Part shown: in pieces, positions 13,269 to 25,340 of the stretch
Layout of the letters: each line of letters opens with the position of its first letter
Numbering within the stretch: the stretch's first letter is position 1
Assembly: GCA_021396245.1 (NCBI GenBank)
Contig: WNYE01000020.1
Location: 186,001-250,000 of the forward strand
Source of the DNA: Sporothrix humicola
Taxonomy: Eukaryota; Ascomycota; Sordariomycetes; Ophiostomatales; Ophiostomataceae
Length of the DNA stretch: 64,000 nucleotides
Direction of reading: 5' to 3'
The notes under the pieces: model-generated
What the model was told of the DNA's origin: nothing
Database searches by the model: none
What the model saw: the letters and a program-made list of their open reading frames with translations, nothing else
Program-made: the position numbers and the translations under genes

Positions 13269-15017
13269 ATGAGATTTACAGTACCGTTATTTTTTTCGTT
13301 CACGCTTGGAAAGCTTCACATAAATGTGATACAAGCCACTCAACAGAACAGCAGCCAACGACGCTCGGCCAATCCTCGCACTGCCAAGCTCTAATATCAA
13401 GAGACACTCTGCTCGGGACATTTTCATCTCTCCAATGCGACATCACGGTAGGCTGGCTTTTAAAATTGCCTCTTTTGGCATCAGGGTTGCGTTCGGTTGC
13501 CTCCTATTTTCGTGTTTCTCTTTAGTGTCTTCCGCTTCCATCTCTTCGTCTCGTTGACTTCTCTCAAAAGTCTGTTCTTCCACACCTGATCCACACCTTC
13601 TTTTTCTCTTTCAAGATGGGCCATCTGCGCATATCTTGTTTCGCGACTCACCGTCTTCTTTGACTCCTTGACTCGCCCCCATCGTCAACATCGACCCCGT
13701 CCGGAGTATTACCCTACGCGTCTCCATAACTTTCTTTCGATAAGTCTCCATTTAACGGCGAATGCGATGTCCAAACGTGTACGACATACGATGTACGCAC
13801 TTGTAGTGAGTACGCCGGTTTCAACACACATCTCGCCAGGTTTATCGTACGAAATACTCCGTACATTATGAGCTTGTCACGGTTTCTGGAGCTCTCTGTC
13901 ACCCCCCGCTCGTCTCGTCTCCTGTTGCCAACTCCATTTCCTATTTCATCTAAACCAGACTTTAACGGTGTCTGGTTCCAACGGCTTTTTCATGGCCTGT
14001 TGGCCTTCCTCCACCTTTCGTCTCCCCCTCAGCCCCTCCCCCCTCTTCTTCCCTCCCTTACAACTGTTCGACTGCTACGCTTCATATTTCTCGTCACACC
14101 TGGCCCAGGGGCAGCCTGACCGTTACAAGTTGCGACAGTCGTCTCCTTCTCAGCTTCGTTCAACAGGCGCCAACCGTTGACATCCACCGACGTCCATCAA
14201 CAAAATTTACACCCTGCCCCGATACGCATCGCGTCTTTTCTCCCCCAGGTTGTTGCTGATTTAGGCTGGATTTTGCGCCGATGACCAGGCTTAGACGATA
14301 CTACACTCGGTACCAGAATTCCAAAGGATATCACAGCCCTCAGCCTGACGATAATATTGATCCACGAAGCATTGGGGGCGACCCTGTACGACGTACTCGC
14401 TGAGTCTTGGTTTGATATGAAATCACGGAGCAGTCCAGACAAGGCAAAGTGGTGATCCGAAACCAGCAGCTACCGAGGCATCCAGAGATGATACGTCGTC
14501 CAGCTTGGTCAAAGCTCAGCATCTCTCATCTCCATCGCCCCAGTGCGGAGTACGAGAAAAACGAAATTCCCCGAAGAAGGCAAGCGATCAGACGAAAGGC
14601 ACGGTCCCAGGCTCCTGGCAGAATGGGAGAAAATAGAACGATATGAGACGCAGGTGAAAGTGTCAGTAGGTGAAGCAACGTCACCAACTACGACGTACTC
14701 CAACGCAAAATGTCGTGTTTATCCCCAACGATCTCCACACAGCCTTTGAACAACCACAATTCCGGCCATTTGGCTCTTGGGCTCTTTACGGAGTCTCTAG
14801 ACTCTTGGCCCTCCCATGATTAATGCTCCGCTCTTACTACACCTTTGCCCTGTTTTTTTCTGCCTGTTTTTGCGAGTTGTTCGCTTGTTCGCTTGCTCGG
14901 CTACCGGCCAGTTTCCTTTTTACGGCACACTCTCATTTTCTAATTTCTGGGGGGAAGGAAAGGTGACCATTGGACGGGCCACCGTTGGACAAGTGTCACA
15001 GTATCCCGGTATGCCAG

Positions 15018-15060
15018 CGCTCGAGTGCCAGAGCGCCAGTGTGCCAGTGTGCCAGTGTGT
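15018..15060. repeat. Degenerate GTGCCA-type short tandem repeat
   Basis: Several consecutive imperfect units of the form AGTGCCAG / TGTGCCAG. Located in the gene-free tract. Confidence 0.7.
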
Positions 15061-17876
15061 CATTTTATTTTCGTGTGTTTATTTTTGACAAGGCTCCATC
15101 AGTACCAGATTTCCGAGCTTCCTTAGCCCTCGCTTCGGCGTAGCGTGGACTTCTTCTCAGCTTTCCAGCCAGGTCCATCTCTGTCTACTTGAGACGGTCG
15201 AGGTTCTCCGTACAGAAAAAGAGGCAAACGGGTGCCGACATCACCCGCCATTATTGATTTATTCTGTTGATCATTGAATCCTTATTCCGGAGTGTTTCCT
15301 TGCCTAACACAGACCCAGGCTCCATACTTGCGAGCGTCTTGATCTGGATAGCACATCGCAAAGGTGTATTACGTCGTACGAAATTTTCACGTCTTTTGCA
15401 AACAGACTGCGGCAAACAGAGTATTGGCACGGTCCTGTCCGAGTGGCCACTCTCAGGATCTTTTTTCTGTGGATCCCAACTACCGGATTCTGAATATTGA
15501 CAGTCAACATATTCCGGTTTGGTTCTTCCCGTGAGCTGAGTGAAATACGACATATTGTTTGAAGCTTCAGCGAAAATGAGGCCGAAAAGTTGAACGTTTT
15601 TTTCTCTCTATTCTATTTTATTTTGTTTTATTTTATTTATTTTACTTTTCTTTCTCACTATCCTCGCCCATCCCCATCACATTCACTCACATCGACATAC
15701 CATATTAAGGTATATTTTGCGTCGTCCCGAGTCTTTTCCTCTCGGGCTTGATCCGACCCATATCAAAATGGAAGAATAAAAAGTCTGGTAAAGTCGATCG
15801 TCGTCCTCGATGCTGGGACTGTCTACCAAACACTCGGTGAGAAAGGTCACAGAAGACACAGAAATCAAGACGAAACACGATGAATATGCAAGAGGCCCGA
15901 AAAGATACAGAAAGAGGGGCAAAGTCCACCAAAACGAAGCTGAGGAGAGACACTGCTGCAATGCACGAGTCTGGATTTGTTCCACATTTATTTCAATCGA
16001 TGACGGCACGTTTGAGACATAGAAGTGTCCAGGCTCTTTTATGGAAGTGGTCGAGGCTGTCGAGGCTGTTTGAATTACACGTCGTTAAGCAGTAGTTGCT
16101 GTCTTACGGCTTGCTGTTTTCTTCACACTTGGAATTCTCAACCCCTCTTGTTCTTGCCTTGCTGAAGAAACAATCTTTGGCATGTTTTAAGAGGGGGAAA
16201 CTCAACAGCCTTTTCTTTTCTGCTTTCTTTTTCCAGCCCCGCCTGTCCCAATTTTCTATCTTTATTTTTTGTGCAAAATGATAGTAGCTCGCCTTATGGG
16301 GAGAGTTGGTCCAAATATTTCTTTTGAGGACCTAAACTTCGATTTTTTTTTTTTTTTTTTTACATTTCTTTCCTGTCGCCAGAACATGAATCTGGACGGG
16401 CCAACCTTGCATCATTATTCGTAATGAGAATGATAGAAATAGAGAAAGACAAAAGCACTTTGTTGTCTGCCCCTCTTTCTAGGGTTTTCCCCACCCAGAC
16501 CATCTCATCTCTCCCCAACCTCAACTTCAACTTCTCTTCTTTCTCGCAACAGTTTCTCTTCGGTTTTCTTCCCTCCACCTCTCTCGACTCTCGATTGTTT
16601 GCTTTTCCTGCCCAAAGTGCATCCCCCCAAAGCTCGTGCATCAAACAGATTGCCTGCAGTATTCCGTATTCCGTCCTGCAGAAGCACCTGGAAGGACAAC
16701 AAATGTGCACAAATAGAGGACTCCTCTCTGTACAGGGCCAGACTGCCTGCACACGGGTGTGCATTGCAACACTGGATTTTTGTTTATACATGCGCCCATG
16801 CCACCCGCCGTCCCCCATACGCTCTCGTTTTCCCTTTTCTCTTTTGCTGTTGTTACACAGCAGGTAGGAAAAGGTCCAGACGGAGGGGTGTGGGTGTATC
16901 CCCTCTTCTTTATGATGTCCTCTGGCTTTGCTACCTCTTGTCTGTTGAAATTATTAAGAGGCACTCTCCCATTGTGAAAAGATGTTGCCCGTCGTATCCT
17001 CTCTCCATTTCTTCTCTTTCGCTGGTCCTTCTTTCGTTTGGCTTCAAAGGCCGTTCCTACTGCAAAATGCTGACGGTTTTTTTTATTGCAAAAAGCAAAA
17101 AAAAAAAAAAAAAAAAGCAAAGCCCACTACTGCACGAAACAGTCCTTTTTCTTTTCTTTTTCCTCGCCTCGTTTTCCATTTTGTCGCCTTCTGTGCCATT
17201 TTCTGCCTATTTGTACCCTATGAGCCTACGATTCCTGGCACACCTCTCTTCCCTTACAATTTTCCCTTTTCTCTCTTATGCATACCATCAACCACGTCGC
17301 ACAATAGGCCAAGGATTTTGACGAATAGAAGGAAAAACAAAAGAAAACTGCTACCGGAAGACATCCCCGCGACGCCTTTTTCGTTTACTTTCTTTTCTTT
17401 TTCCTAGGCCAGCCCGGTCCTTGACTCAGTGTCAAAAAAGGAAAGAAAAAAAAGGAAACAAAGGATTTAAAAAGATAAAACAATTCACCCCTCTTTCCTT
17501 TCATGGCACTCCGAGATATCCATTGCTCTCCTGGCCACCGATTTTCTCTGCATCAATGACGATCTTGTACTGAAATACCTCTTCTTATCTGCTGTCTTCT
17601 TCCCTCTCTTCTGTTTCTTACAAGACTACCAGGCTTGCAGGCACGCTTACTGCTGTAGCTACAGCAGGCATGCGCTGTTTTACGCGTATCTGTGGGATTT
17701 AATGATCCTCGCGGCAGGCCATGCACAGAAAATGTAGAGCGCCATTCTCTTCATATTCTTTTCATTCTCTTCTCTGTTTGCAGAACAACACATCGTGCTG
17801 TGCCTATGCGACGGGAGCATGCACGAGCATCGTTGCGCCGTTTGCAAACACTACATACAGGGGAAGATACAGGATA

Positions 17877-17910
17877 CAGAATGCAGAATGCAGAATGCAG
17901 AATACAGATT
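17877..17910. repeat. (AGAATGC)n heptanucleotide repeat
   Basis: About four to five tandem units of CAGAATG, the outer ones altered (AGAATAC). Located in the gene-free tract. Confidence 0.8.
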
Positions 17911-18880
17911 ACAACGTGTCGTATGGCGCACCGGAGAACGGCAAGAAAACAAGCCGTTCAAACAGATTGCAAACAAAATGCAAACAGAATGCACACAGGA
18001 CGGACAAAATAAACAGGTGGATAGCGTGGGAGAGAATCGAGTTCAAAGAGACGTCCCTGAATAGTTGTCCCGCCTCCGTGTCTGCGTTTGCTCCTTTTGT
18101 GTTCTTTTTTTGTGCTTGCTTCGACAACAAGTGTGCTGCCATCCCGGGATCTGCTTCCACTGTCGTGGCTCCTTGGACGTTTGTTATGCAATCGGGAGAA
18201 AGTGTGTATCCTGTGTGTTTGAAAAAAGAAAAGAAAAACTACGTCGTAAAATCGAGAGGCTGTGGTGGCAACAAACGGACATGGCTCGCAGGGCAAACGA
18301 AATACTCAGCAGAAGATATGGGGGTCTGAAGGGCCATTCAGGCCTTTTGTTTTTCCTTTTTTTTTTTTTTGCCCTTGGCTCTTTTCCCCTTTACATTTTC
18401 TTATTATGTTTTATTTGGCATAAAAAGACCTTTCCTCCCGTCCTCAGATGGAGAACTTTATGGCATATTTTCTTTTTCGGAAACATTGGCTGCATTGCAT
18501 TTGGCCTTGGGTTGCACTGCAAAATGCAACGCTGCAAGAGAAGAGAGCAAGAGAAGGAGGGAAGGGGGAGTGAGTGGGAGGCAGAGAATGCGAGAAGAGG
18601 ACGAAAAAATAAAGGAAGAAATAGGAAGAAAAATGTAGCCAACAAGGGACCAATAAATCTGCCAACAGGACAGCAAACCTCGAATATCACAGAAGAGGCA
18701 GCCGAAAGACAGTCAGACCGTCAAGTATTGGAGGGCAAGAGAAGCTGAACACGAGCAAGGGGCCACGGAGAAATATATACTTTTACTTGTTAAAAGTGCC
18801 CTACAAAGCCAAAGCGTGTTATTGTCTTGGACCGGAGGATTACGCTTTTTGTGTTCGGGCCACGAGGTGCTTTCACTTGC

Positions 18881-18908
18881 TGTTGTTGCAGTTGCAGTTG
18901 CAGTTGAA
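18881..18908. repeat. (TTGCAG)n hexanucleotide repeat
   Basis: Four tandem copies of TTGCAG, flanked by related TTG triplets. Confidence 0.8.
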
Positions 18909-19909
18909 GATGCTCCCTGTTGCATTATTTTCTTATTTCTTCTTCTCTTCTGCAGGCAAAGCACATCGTCGTTCCCTTACAGTAAAAGATGAACGGAATA
19001 TCAGACGCGATACGACAAAGCTGTCCTGCCTCTGTATTGCGTCCTATTCAAATACAAATACTGCAACGTGGGGGGCAACGCATAAAGGACGCCGTCTTGC
19101 AGGAGGAGGGATGATTCACGAAAAAAAGAAAAGAAGACAGAAGAAAAAGAAAAGAAAATCAAGCATGTGAGAACAGAGGAATCAACAGATAATACCATGT
19201 AGGATACTGATACACTTCATGCTGTTCATCGCCCCCAGTGACCATTTTGTCGTTTATCTTCAGTCGGTGAGAGGTTTTCTCGATCTTTGATGTCCGTGAT
19301 GTTACGATGCCGCCAATATTGAACCTACCAAGTTTGCCGTGTTATGGAGATAGGCAATTAGTGCTCTTATTTCGTCTGTTAATAATATCGTCATTCTCAG
19401 ATATACAGGCGTGCCTTGTGGTTGTCATAGCGAAACAAATATAGCCTGGCAAATTAGGATATAATATATCTGATATCGTATAAGTTTTACTTTCGTCTCT
19501 GTTCTATGATATATTCTTCCCTGAAAATAAATCTCCAAATACTTATTTAGCTACGACGTAATTGTTTTTCTTTTAATAAAGTGGACATTGAAAGTAGAAA
19601 ATAAATCACATCTAAAGCAACGATTATCTCTGCAACAGAACATGATAAATTATCTCAACAAACAGCAATGTAGAAATACAAGCAATGCAGGCAGATATAA
19701 ACAGACAACAAAAATAAAAACAAGAAAAATAAAGAGACCCAAGTTCTATCCTATCTGGTCTTTTGCGTTGCGCCAAAATGTCAAATATATTTCCGTCATC
19801 TCCTCTGAGACACGATGCTTTTCAACTTTCTTTCACAAACTAATGTTGTCACTCAAACAACAGTCTCTCTACCTCTCTTTCTCTCTTGCACAGACCGTCC
19901 CCTCACCCC

Positions 19910-22900
19910 CTAATCGGCCAAGCCGGCCTGCTTCACGAGACCGTAGAACAGGCCGCGGCTCGAAATCAGCTCCTGCGGCGTACCAAACTCGGCCACCTCG
20001 CCACGCTCGAGCACAACCACGCGGTCGCTGTCGAGGATCGTGTTGATGCGGTGCGCCACTGTAATGATCGTACGGTTGGCAAACAGAGGCGACCGCAGCG
20101 TCGCCTGCAGCATCCGGTCCGTCTCGACGTCCACGGCAGCCGTGGCCTCGTCGAGCACCAGGATGTTGGACGGCGTCAACAGGGCACGAGCCAGCGACAC
20201 GAGCTGGCGCTGTCCCTGCGAAAGGTTGGAGCCTGGAAACGGAGAGTTAGCGGGGACACGTACAACAGTGAGCAAAAAGGAACAAAATGAACAAAAAGAA
20301 AAATGAAGAAACAAAAAGAAAAAGAAGAACAGGCACAGGAAGACGGTGATCCACGAAGGCACAGCGTCTGTCCTTGCAGATGCCCTCGCTCCAATGTCCG
20401 TTATTATCGCCTCGCTTCACTGCGTTGCACAGAGTCTTTGTCTCCCCCTGTGCTCCCCTTGTCCACCCAACCGCCCAGTCGTGCATCGTCTTGTGTCGTC
20501 TTGTGCTGTGTCGTGTTTTGTCATGTTTTGTCGTGCCTTGTCGTGCAGAATCCTGACACACACCCACCCTCTCCTCTCCTCTCTCTACCTTTTCTCTCAT
20601 TTTCTCATTTTCTCCTTCTATGTCGATTTTTGCCGCCTCTCATCCTCCCGTTCTTTGTAGGCGCGCCCACTGGCCGTTGTGTGCAGAAAAGACGGTGACG
20701 ACATGCTCGTACAACAGGACTGGGCGATGCTTCGCACATCCCACACATAAGCCCGTGATACCACCCCCATGGACAGACAGGGAAGGTCGAGCGTGGGTGG
20801 CGTTGAGGCGTTAAGACGTTGGGACGTTGGGGGCGACAGGAATAAAGAAACAAAGCAATGGGGGGTGACAAACGACAACAGCAAAAAAAAAAAGAAAAAA
20901 CAGAAAGAAAAAAAAGACACATACTTGTACGTACCTCCTTCGTTGATCTTGGCCTCGAGGCCACCGGTCATGGACGACACATGGTCCTTGAGGCGAGCGT
21001 GTTCAAGAACAGTCCACAGCTCCGTGTCGTCGTGAACGTGGGCGGGATCCAGGTTGTCGCGGACCGTGCCCTCAAACAGTGCCGCATCCTGGGGGATAAT
21101 GGCCAGACGGCGCCGTAGATCCAGCAGACCGATCGTTGATGTGTTGAGGTCGTCGATGCGGATGTGGCCGGTATCCGGCTCAATAATGCGGAATAGCGCC
21201 AGCGTCAGCGACGACTTGCCCGCACCCGTACGGCCCACAACACCAATCTTCTCGTGAGGCTTGATGTCGAGGCTGACGTTCTTGAGCACCAGGTCGAGGC
21301 CCTCGCGGTACCGCGCGCTGTAGTTGCGGAACTCCACCTCGCCGTGAGCCGGCCAGCTGACAGGCGGGCGGTTGCGGTGGATAATCTCGGGCGCCTCGCT
21401 CGGCAGGGCTGCGTACTCGAGCACGCGCTCCACAGAGACAATGTTGGTCTCAACCTCGACCGACTGGCGCACAATCCAGTTGAGCGAGGTTGTGATCTGC
21501 AGCGCGTACGACATGGCCAGACCAACCATGCCCTCGTCAAGTCCGCTGCCGCTGGCCACCGAGATGACCGAGAAGCCGGCGGCTGCTAGAATAACAACAG
21601 CACCAATGAACTCGAGACGCACCGCCAGCCAGCGGTTGGAGCTGATCGATGGGTAGAAAGCGCGCAGGTTGGCATCCATGCGCCACTCGTTCTCCAGCTC
21701 AAACCGGTCTTCCTGGCGGTACGCACGGATCGTCTGAACACCACCCAGAGACTCCTGGAAGTGAGCGTAGATGGGACTGCGGGAGACACTGTCGAGACGC
21801 TTGAGCTCGCGCGACGTGTACAGGTAGTAACGCTGGATGAAAATGTACATGACACCCAGCGGGATAATCAGGAACACAAATGCGGGCGTCGATACGGAGA
21901 TGACGGCCAGCGTGAAGCCCGAACGGGACACGTTGACAAAGAGCATGTTGAACGTCCGTGCTAGGATCTCGTCAACACGGTAGATGTCGCTCGAGAAACG
22001 GTTCAGAATACGGCCAGCGGGCGTGACGTCAAAGAAGGACATGGGAGAGCGGAAGATGGCCTTGGCCATGCGCTCGTGCAGCTTGCGTGAAGCCTCGATC
22101 GAGCAGAAAATCCACAGGATGAGAGTCTGTGCCACAGTCAAGAGCGCCGCGCCGATACCAAAGGCAAAGTAGAAGCCAATGTACTTTCCAACGTCCGGGT
22201 TGCCACCAGCCTTGCGGTTGTGGTCGCCCCACTTCTTGAGCCAGTAGTTGGCACCCAGACTGACAAGCTGCGAGGAAACCAGAGCGGTGAGGTAGACGAT
22301 GACAGCAAACGTGTTGTTGGTTCTGGCATATTCGAGGTAGACTGTATTGTTAGAAAGGAACAGTGGGTTTACAGAATAAAGACGGGAATAAGGGATACGT
22401 ACCTTGCCACTTGACCTTGCCCTGCTCGGCGTGCTCCTTTGCCTGCTTGGTCTTGCTGCCGGCAGCTTCCTCGTCAGTAAGCTTGCCGCGGGGGCCGTGG
22501 AAGCTGGCGGCACTGGCGCGACGAAGCGTCGCCATGCTCTCCGTGCGGGCCTTCTTAGGGGCGCCAGTGGTGGGACCAGGCTTGATGCTTTGCAGGCTGG
22601 CAAGGCCCTCCTGGGCCTCCTCAATTTCATCGTCCTTAAGCGGGGTTTCGGGTTCAATAACGGTGGAGGTCTCGCTGCCAGAGTCGGTGCCAGTAGAGGA
22701 GCCATTGGCGCCAGCCGACGACGGGCCGGACTCGGACTGATTGGCGGTCTTGATGAGATCGTGAACGAGGCCCTTCATGGCAACAAGCTGGCGGTAGGTG
22801 CCCTTCTCGACAATCTCGCCGTCGCGCAGCATGTAGATGGAGTCAGACTCCAGAAGAACAGGAATCGAGTTGGTAGCAAGAATCCGGGTCTTGGAACGGA

Positions 22901-25340
22901 GCAGACCCTTGGGGCCCAGAACGTTGTCAATCAGATGGCGGCCAACGTGCGAGTCGACAGCAGACAGAGAGTCATCGAGCAGATACACATCGGCGCGGGC
23001 ATAGACAGCACGGGCCAGGGAAACACGGGCCTTTTGACCACCAGACAGAGAGATACCGCGCTCGCCAACGACAGTCTCGTCACCATCGGGCAGCTGAGCG
23101 AAATCGTCAATCAGAGCACAGGCTCTGACGGTCTGCTCGTAGAACTCGGCATCGAAGCGGTAACCAAAGACAATGTTTTCCTTGACGGTGGCGTTCATGA
23201 TCCAGCTCTGCTGCGCGACGTAGGCCACGGTGCCGGCCACTTCGACCGTACCCTTGACCTTCCACAAATCACCCAGGATAGCCTGCAGCAGCGAAGACTT
23301 GCCAGAACCGACACGGCCAATGACGCATGTGAGCTCGCCCTTGTCGGCCGAGAAGTTGATATCGGTCAAGACGTTCTTGTCCTCGTGGCGGTTCCACGAG
23401 AAACTACCGTCGCGGATGGTGACGGTCTCCTCGCCCATCTCCTCGGCAGCCGGGCGGGACACGACAGCATCAGACTGCAGCTCCTCGGCCAGGAAGAAGT
23501 CGGTCAGACGAGACACAGCGACGCTGGCCTCGACAATAGAGGTGATGACCATGGGCAGAACGGCCAGCGGGAAGGACAGCAGGTTGAACAGCGCCAGAGC
23601 GGGGAAGATGATCTCGGTGGTCAAGGGCTCGTCGCGGGTCAGGACAAAGGACGTGAAGGTAAGGCACGAGACGAGGAAAGGCGTGGTGTTCCACATGAAG
23701 TTAGCACCGGCCTGAGCGGCACCGATGCGGCGCAGGTTCTTGAGCTCCAGGTCGTTACGGACGTAGTTGAGCTTGTTCATGAAAGCGGCGCCCCAGGCGT
23801 ACAGCTTGATGCTCTTCATGTTGTTGATGATCTCGGCAATCAGACGGCTACGGGCGTCCTTGTTCTTCATCTGCTGCTTTTGCAGGCGCTTCATAGCGCG
23901 AGCAATAAGGCCGTTCAGAGGGATCATGACGATCATGATGCCGATACCCGCCAACATGTTCCAGCCGACAAGCTTGTAGAGCGAGAACATGCAGATGCAG
24001 ATCTGGAAGGGCGCAGACCACAGCTGGTGAGCAAACTGGGTCAGATCCTGCAGACGCTGCACATCGACGGCCATGTAGTTGACAATGTCACCCGTAGTTT
24101 TGGTGGAGCGGCCCTCGTTGGACAGCTTGAGAGCCTTGCGGTAGATGGCCGAGGTCAGACCACCCTTGATGCGCATACCCGACACAAAGGTCAGCTGGAA
24201 GTACTGGTGGATCATGATGGTCTGGAAGGTAGCGACGCCGAACATGGCAAAGGCGATAACGGCACCCTGGATGGCAGGCTGTGGGTCAGGCCGCTTGTAC
24301 GAGGCAACAAAGGCGATGAGGAAGCGCAGCAGCTGGGGTTGGGTGAAGGCCGACAGGTCGTTGCCAATCTTGAAAAGAGCTGCCATGGCGTAAGGGCCAC
24401 CGTAGGCACGGAAAGCGGCAATCCAGAGAGACGGGCGGCCCTTCTTCTTAAGCTCGCGCTGCCACGCCTTCTCAAATGCGCCGCCGGTCTCCGAGGTGCG
24501 GTCTTGGGTCTCGAGGCCCCAGAGATCCTCCTCAGTCAGGTATTGGCTGTAGCCGTAACGCATCAGCGGGGTCATCCAGCTGAAGGTCAGGCGCGAGAAG
24601 ATGGTTGCGTATTCGGCGGGGCACTCCTCGGTGTCCTCAAGAGCTTCGTATGCGCTCTGCTTGCGGGGTGCAAGCCACTCGATAAGGAACTCGACAATGG
24701 CGAGACCGAAGCCGACAACGTAGGTGATAAAGTAGGCGAGGTTGGAAGAGTAGATTTGCTGGGATATGAGCGAGCGGAGCTTGACGGCGAGAGCCAGAAC
24801 AAGCAGCAGCCAGTAGAAGAGCACAACGCCGTTGGCATTGCGGAGGCGCGGGTGCTCGATCCACTGAAGGGCAAAGACGAGGGTGAGGGAGACAATGGTG
24901 ATGACGGTTGCCCAAGAGCGGAAGTCCTCGAACCAGACGTCGGGGTAGCTGATAACCTGGATAACGAACTGGGCGATGAAGTCGGCAATGAGGAGACCAA
25001 AGATGGACTGCTTGATCCAGAAAGTGGCGTCCTTGGCCAGGCCGTTCGAAGGCTTCTTTGATAGCATCCACCACATAGCCAGGCCACCGGCGACGATACC
25101 AAAGATAGCGACACTGGCGACACCGACGTCGAGGAAGCAGGGCGTGAAGTCGTAGCGGAAGGGGCTCAACGGGCCCCAGCCCTCGATGTTGCGGCAAAAG
25201 GGCTGGGTGGCCTCGGTAGACGCGGACAGATAGCCACTGCCAAGCTCCTTCTGGGGGCGGTAGCCAGTGAAGGAGCCGGTCTGGGCCATGACCTTTTGGT
25301 CGTCCGAGAAGAAGATGGGGAACAATGGCTGCTCCTCCAT
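19910..25340 (-). CDS. ABCC-family (MRP/Ycf1-type) ABC transporter
   Basis: Three exons on the minus strand: 25340-22403, 22341-20935 and 20232-19910, giving 1,555 residues, the normal size for a full-length MRP with TMD0. The N-terminal hydrophobic TMD0 spans about residues 60-235, after the motif FCRNIEGWGPLSPFRYDFTP also seen in Ycf1/Bpt1 relatives. Two TMD-NBD halves follow. NBD1 has Walker A GRVGSGKSS (about residue 677), signature LSGGQKARVSLARA (about 763) and Walker B YLLDDSLSAVD, with the Asp-for-Glu change typical of the degenerate MRP NBD1. NBD2 has Walker A GRTGAGKSS (about 1351), signature NLSQGQRQLVSLARALL and Walker B LVLDEATAAVD. A disordered Ser/Thr/Glu linker joins the halves. 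By family it would export glutathione or other organic-anion conjugates, probably into the vacuole; substrate and membrane are inferred. The second intron is 702 nt and falls just before the NBD2 signature. Confidence 0.95.
20233..20934 (-). other. Oversized (702-nt) phase-1 intron in the ABC transporter
   Basis: The donor is GGAG|GTACGT and the acceptor TTTCCAG|GC. Joining them gives INEGGSNLSQGQRQL, the continuous sequence expected in MRP NBD2, so no exon is hidden inside. The intron is roughly ten times the length of most others here. It is rich in pyrimidines on its own strand and contains repeated GTTTTGTC/GTCTTGTG-like units on the plus strand at about 20490-20545. The exon-2 frame stays open for over 100 codons into the intron. 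Confidence 0.85.

Larger units (their letters stand above)
3077..19909. other. 16.8-kb region with no supportable protein gene
   Basis: Many open frames of 60-240 codons exist on both strands. They overlap one another, are dominated by Ser/Arg/Phe/Leu from pyrimidine-rich DNA, contain no domain I recognise, and do not join into a plausible spliced protein. The stretch contains T19 at 16343-16361, A20 at 17097-17116, several short tandem repeats, and an AT-rich part at roughly 19.2-19.85 kb. It could hold long leaders or trailers, non-coding transcripts or a decayed gene; none can be shown from sequence. Confidence 0.5.

Noticed and set aside
16599..17321. 240-codon plus-strand open frame in the gene-free tract
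   Set aside because: It runs through a homopolymer A20 tract (poly-Lys) and pyrimidine-rich DNA; composition alone explains it.
22404..25061. 885-codon plus-strand open frame opposite the ABC transporter
   Set aside because: It is an exact antisense shadow of the transporter's first exon, created by codon bias; it has no recognisable domain, while the minus frame has all ABC motifs.
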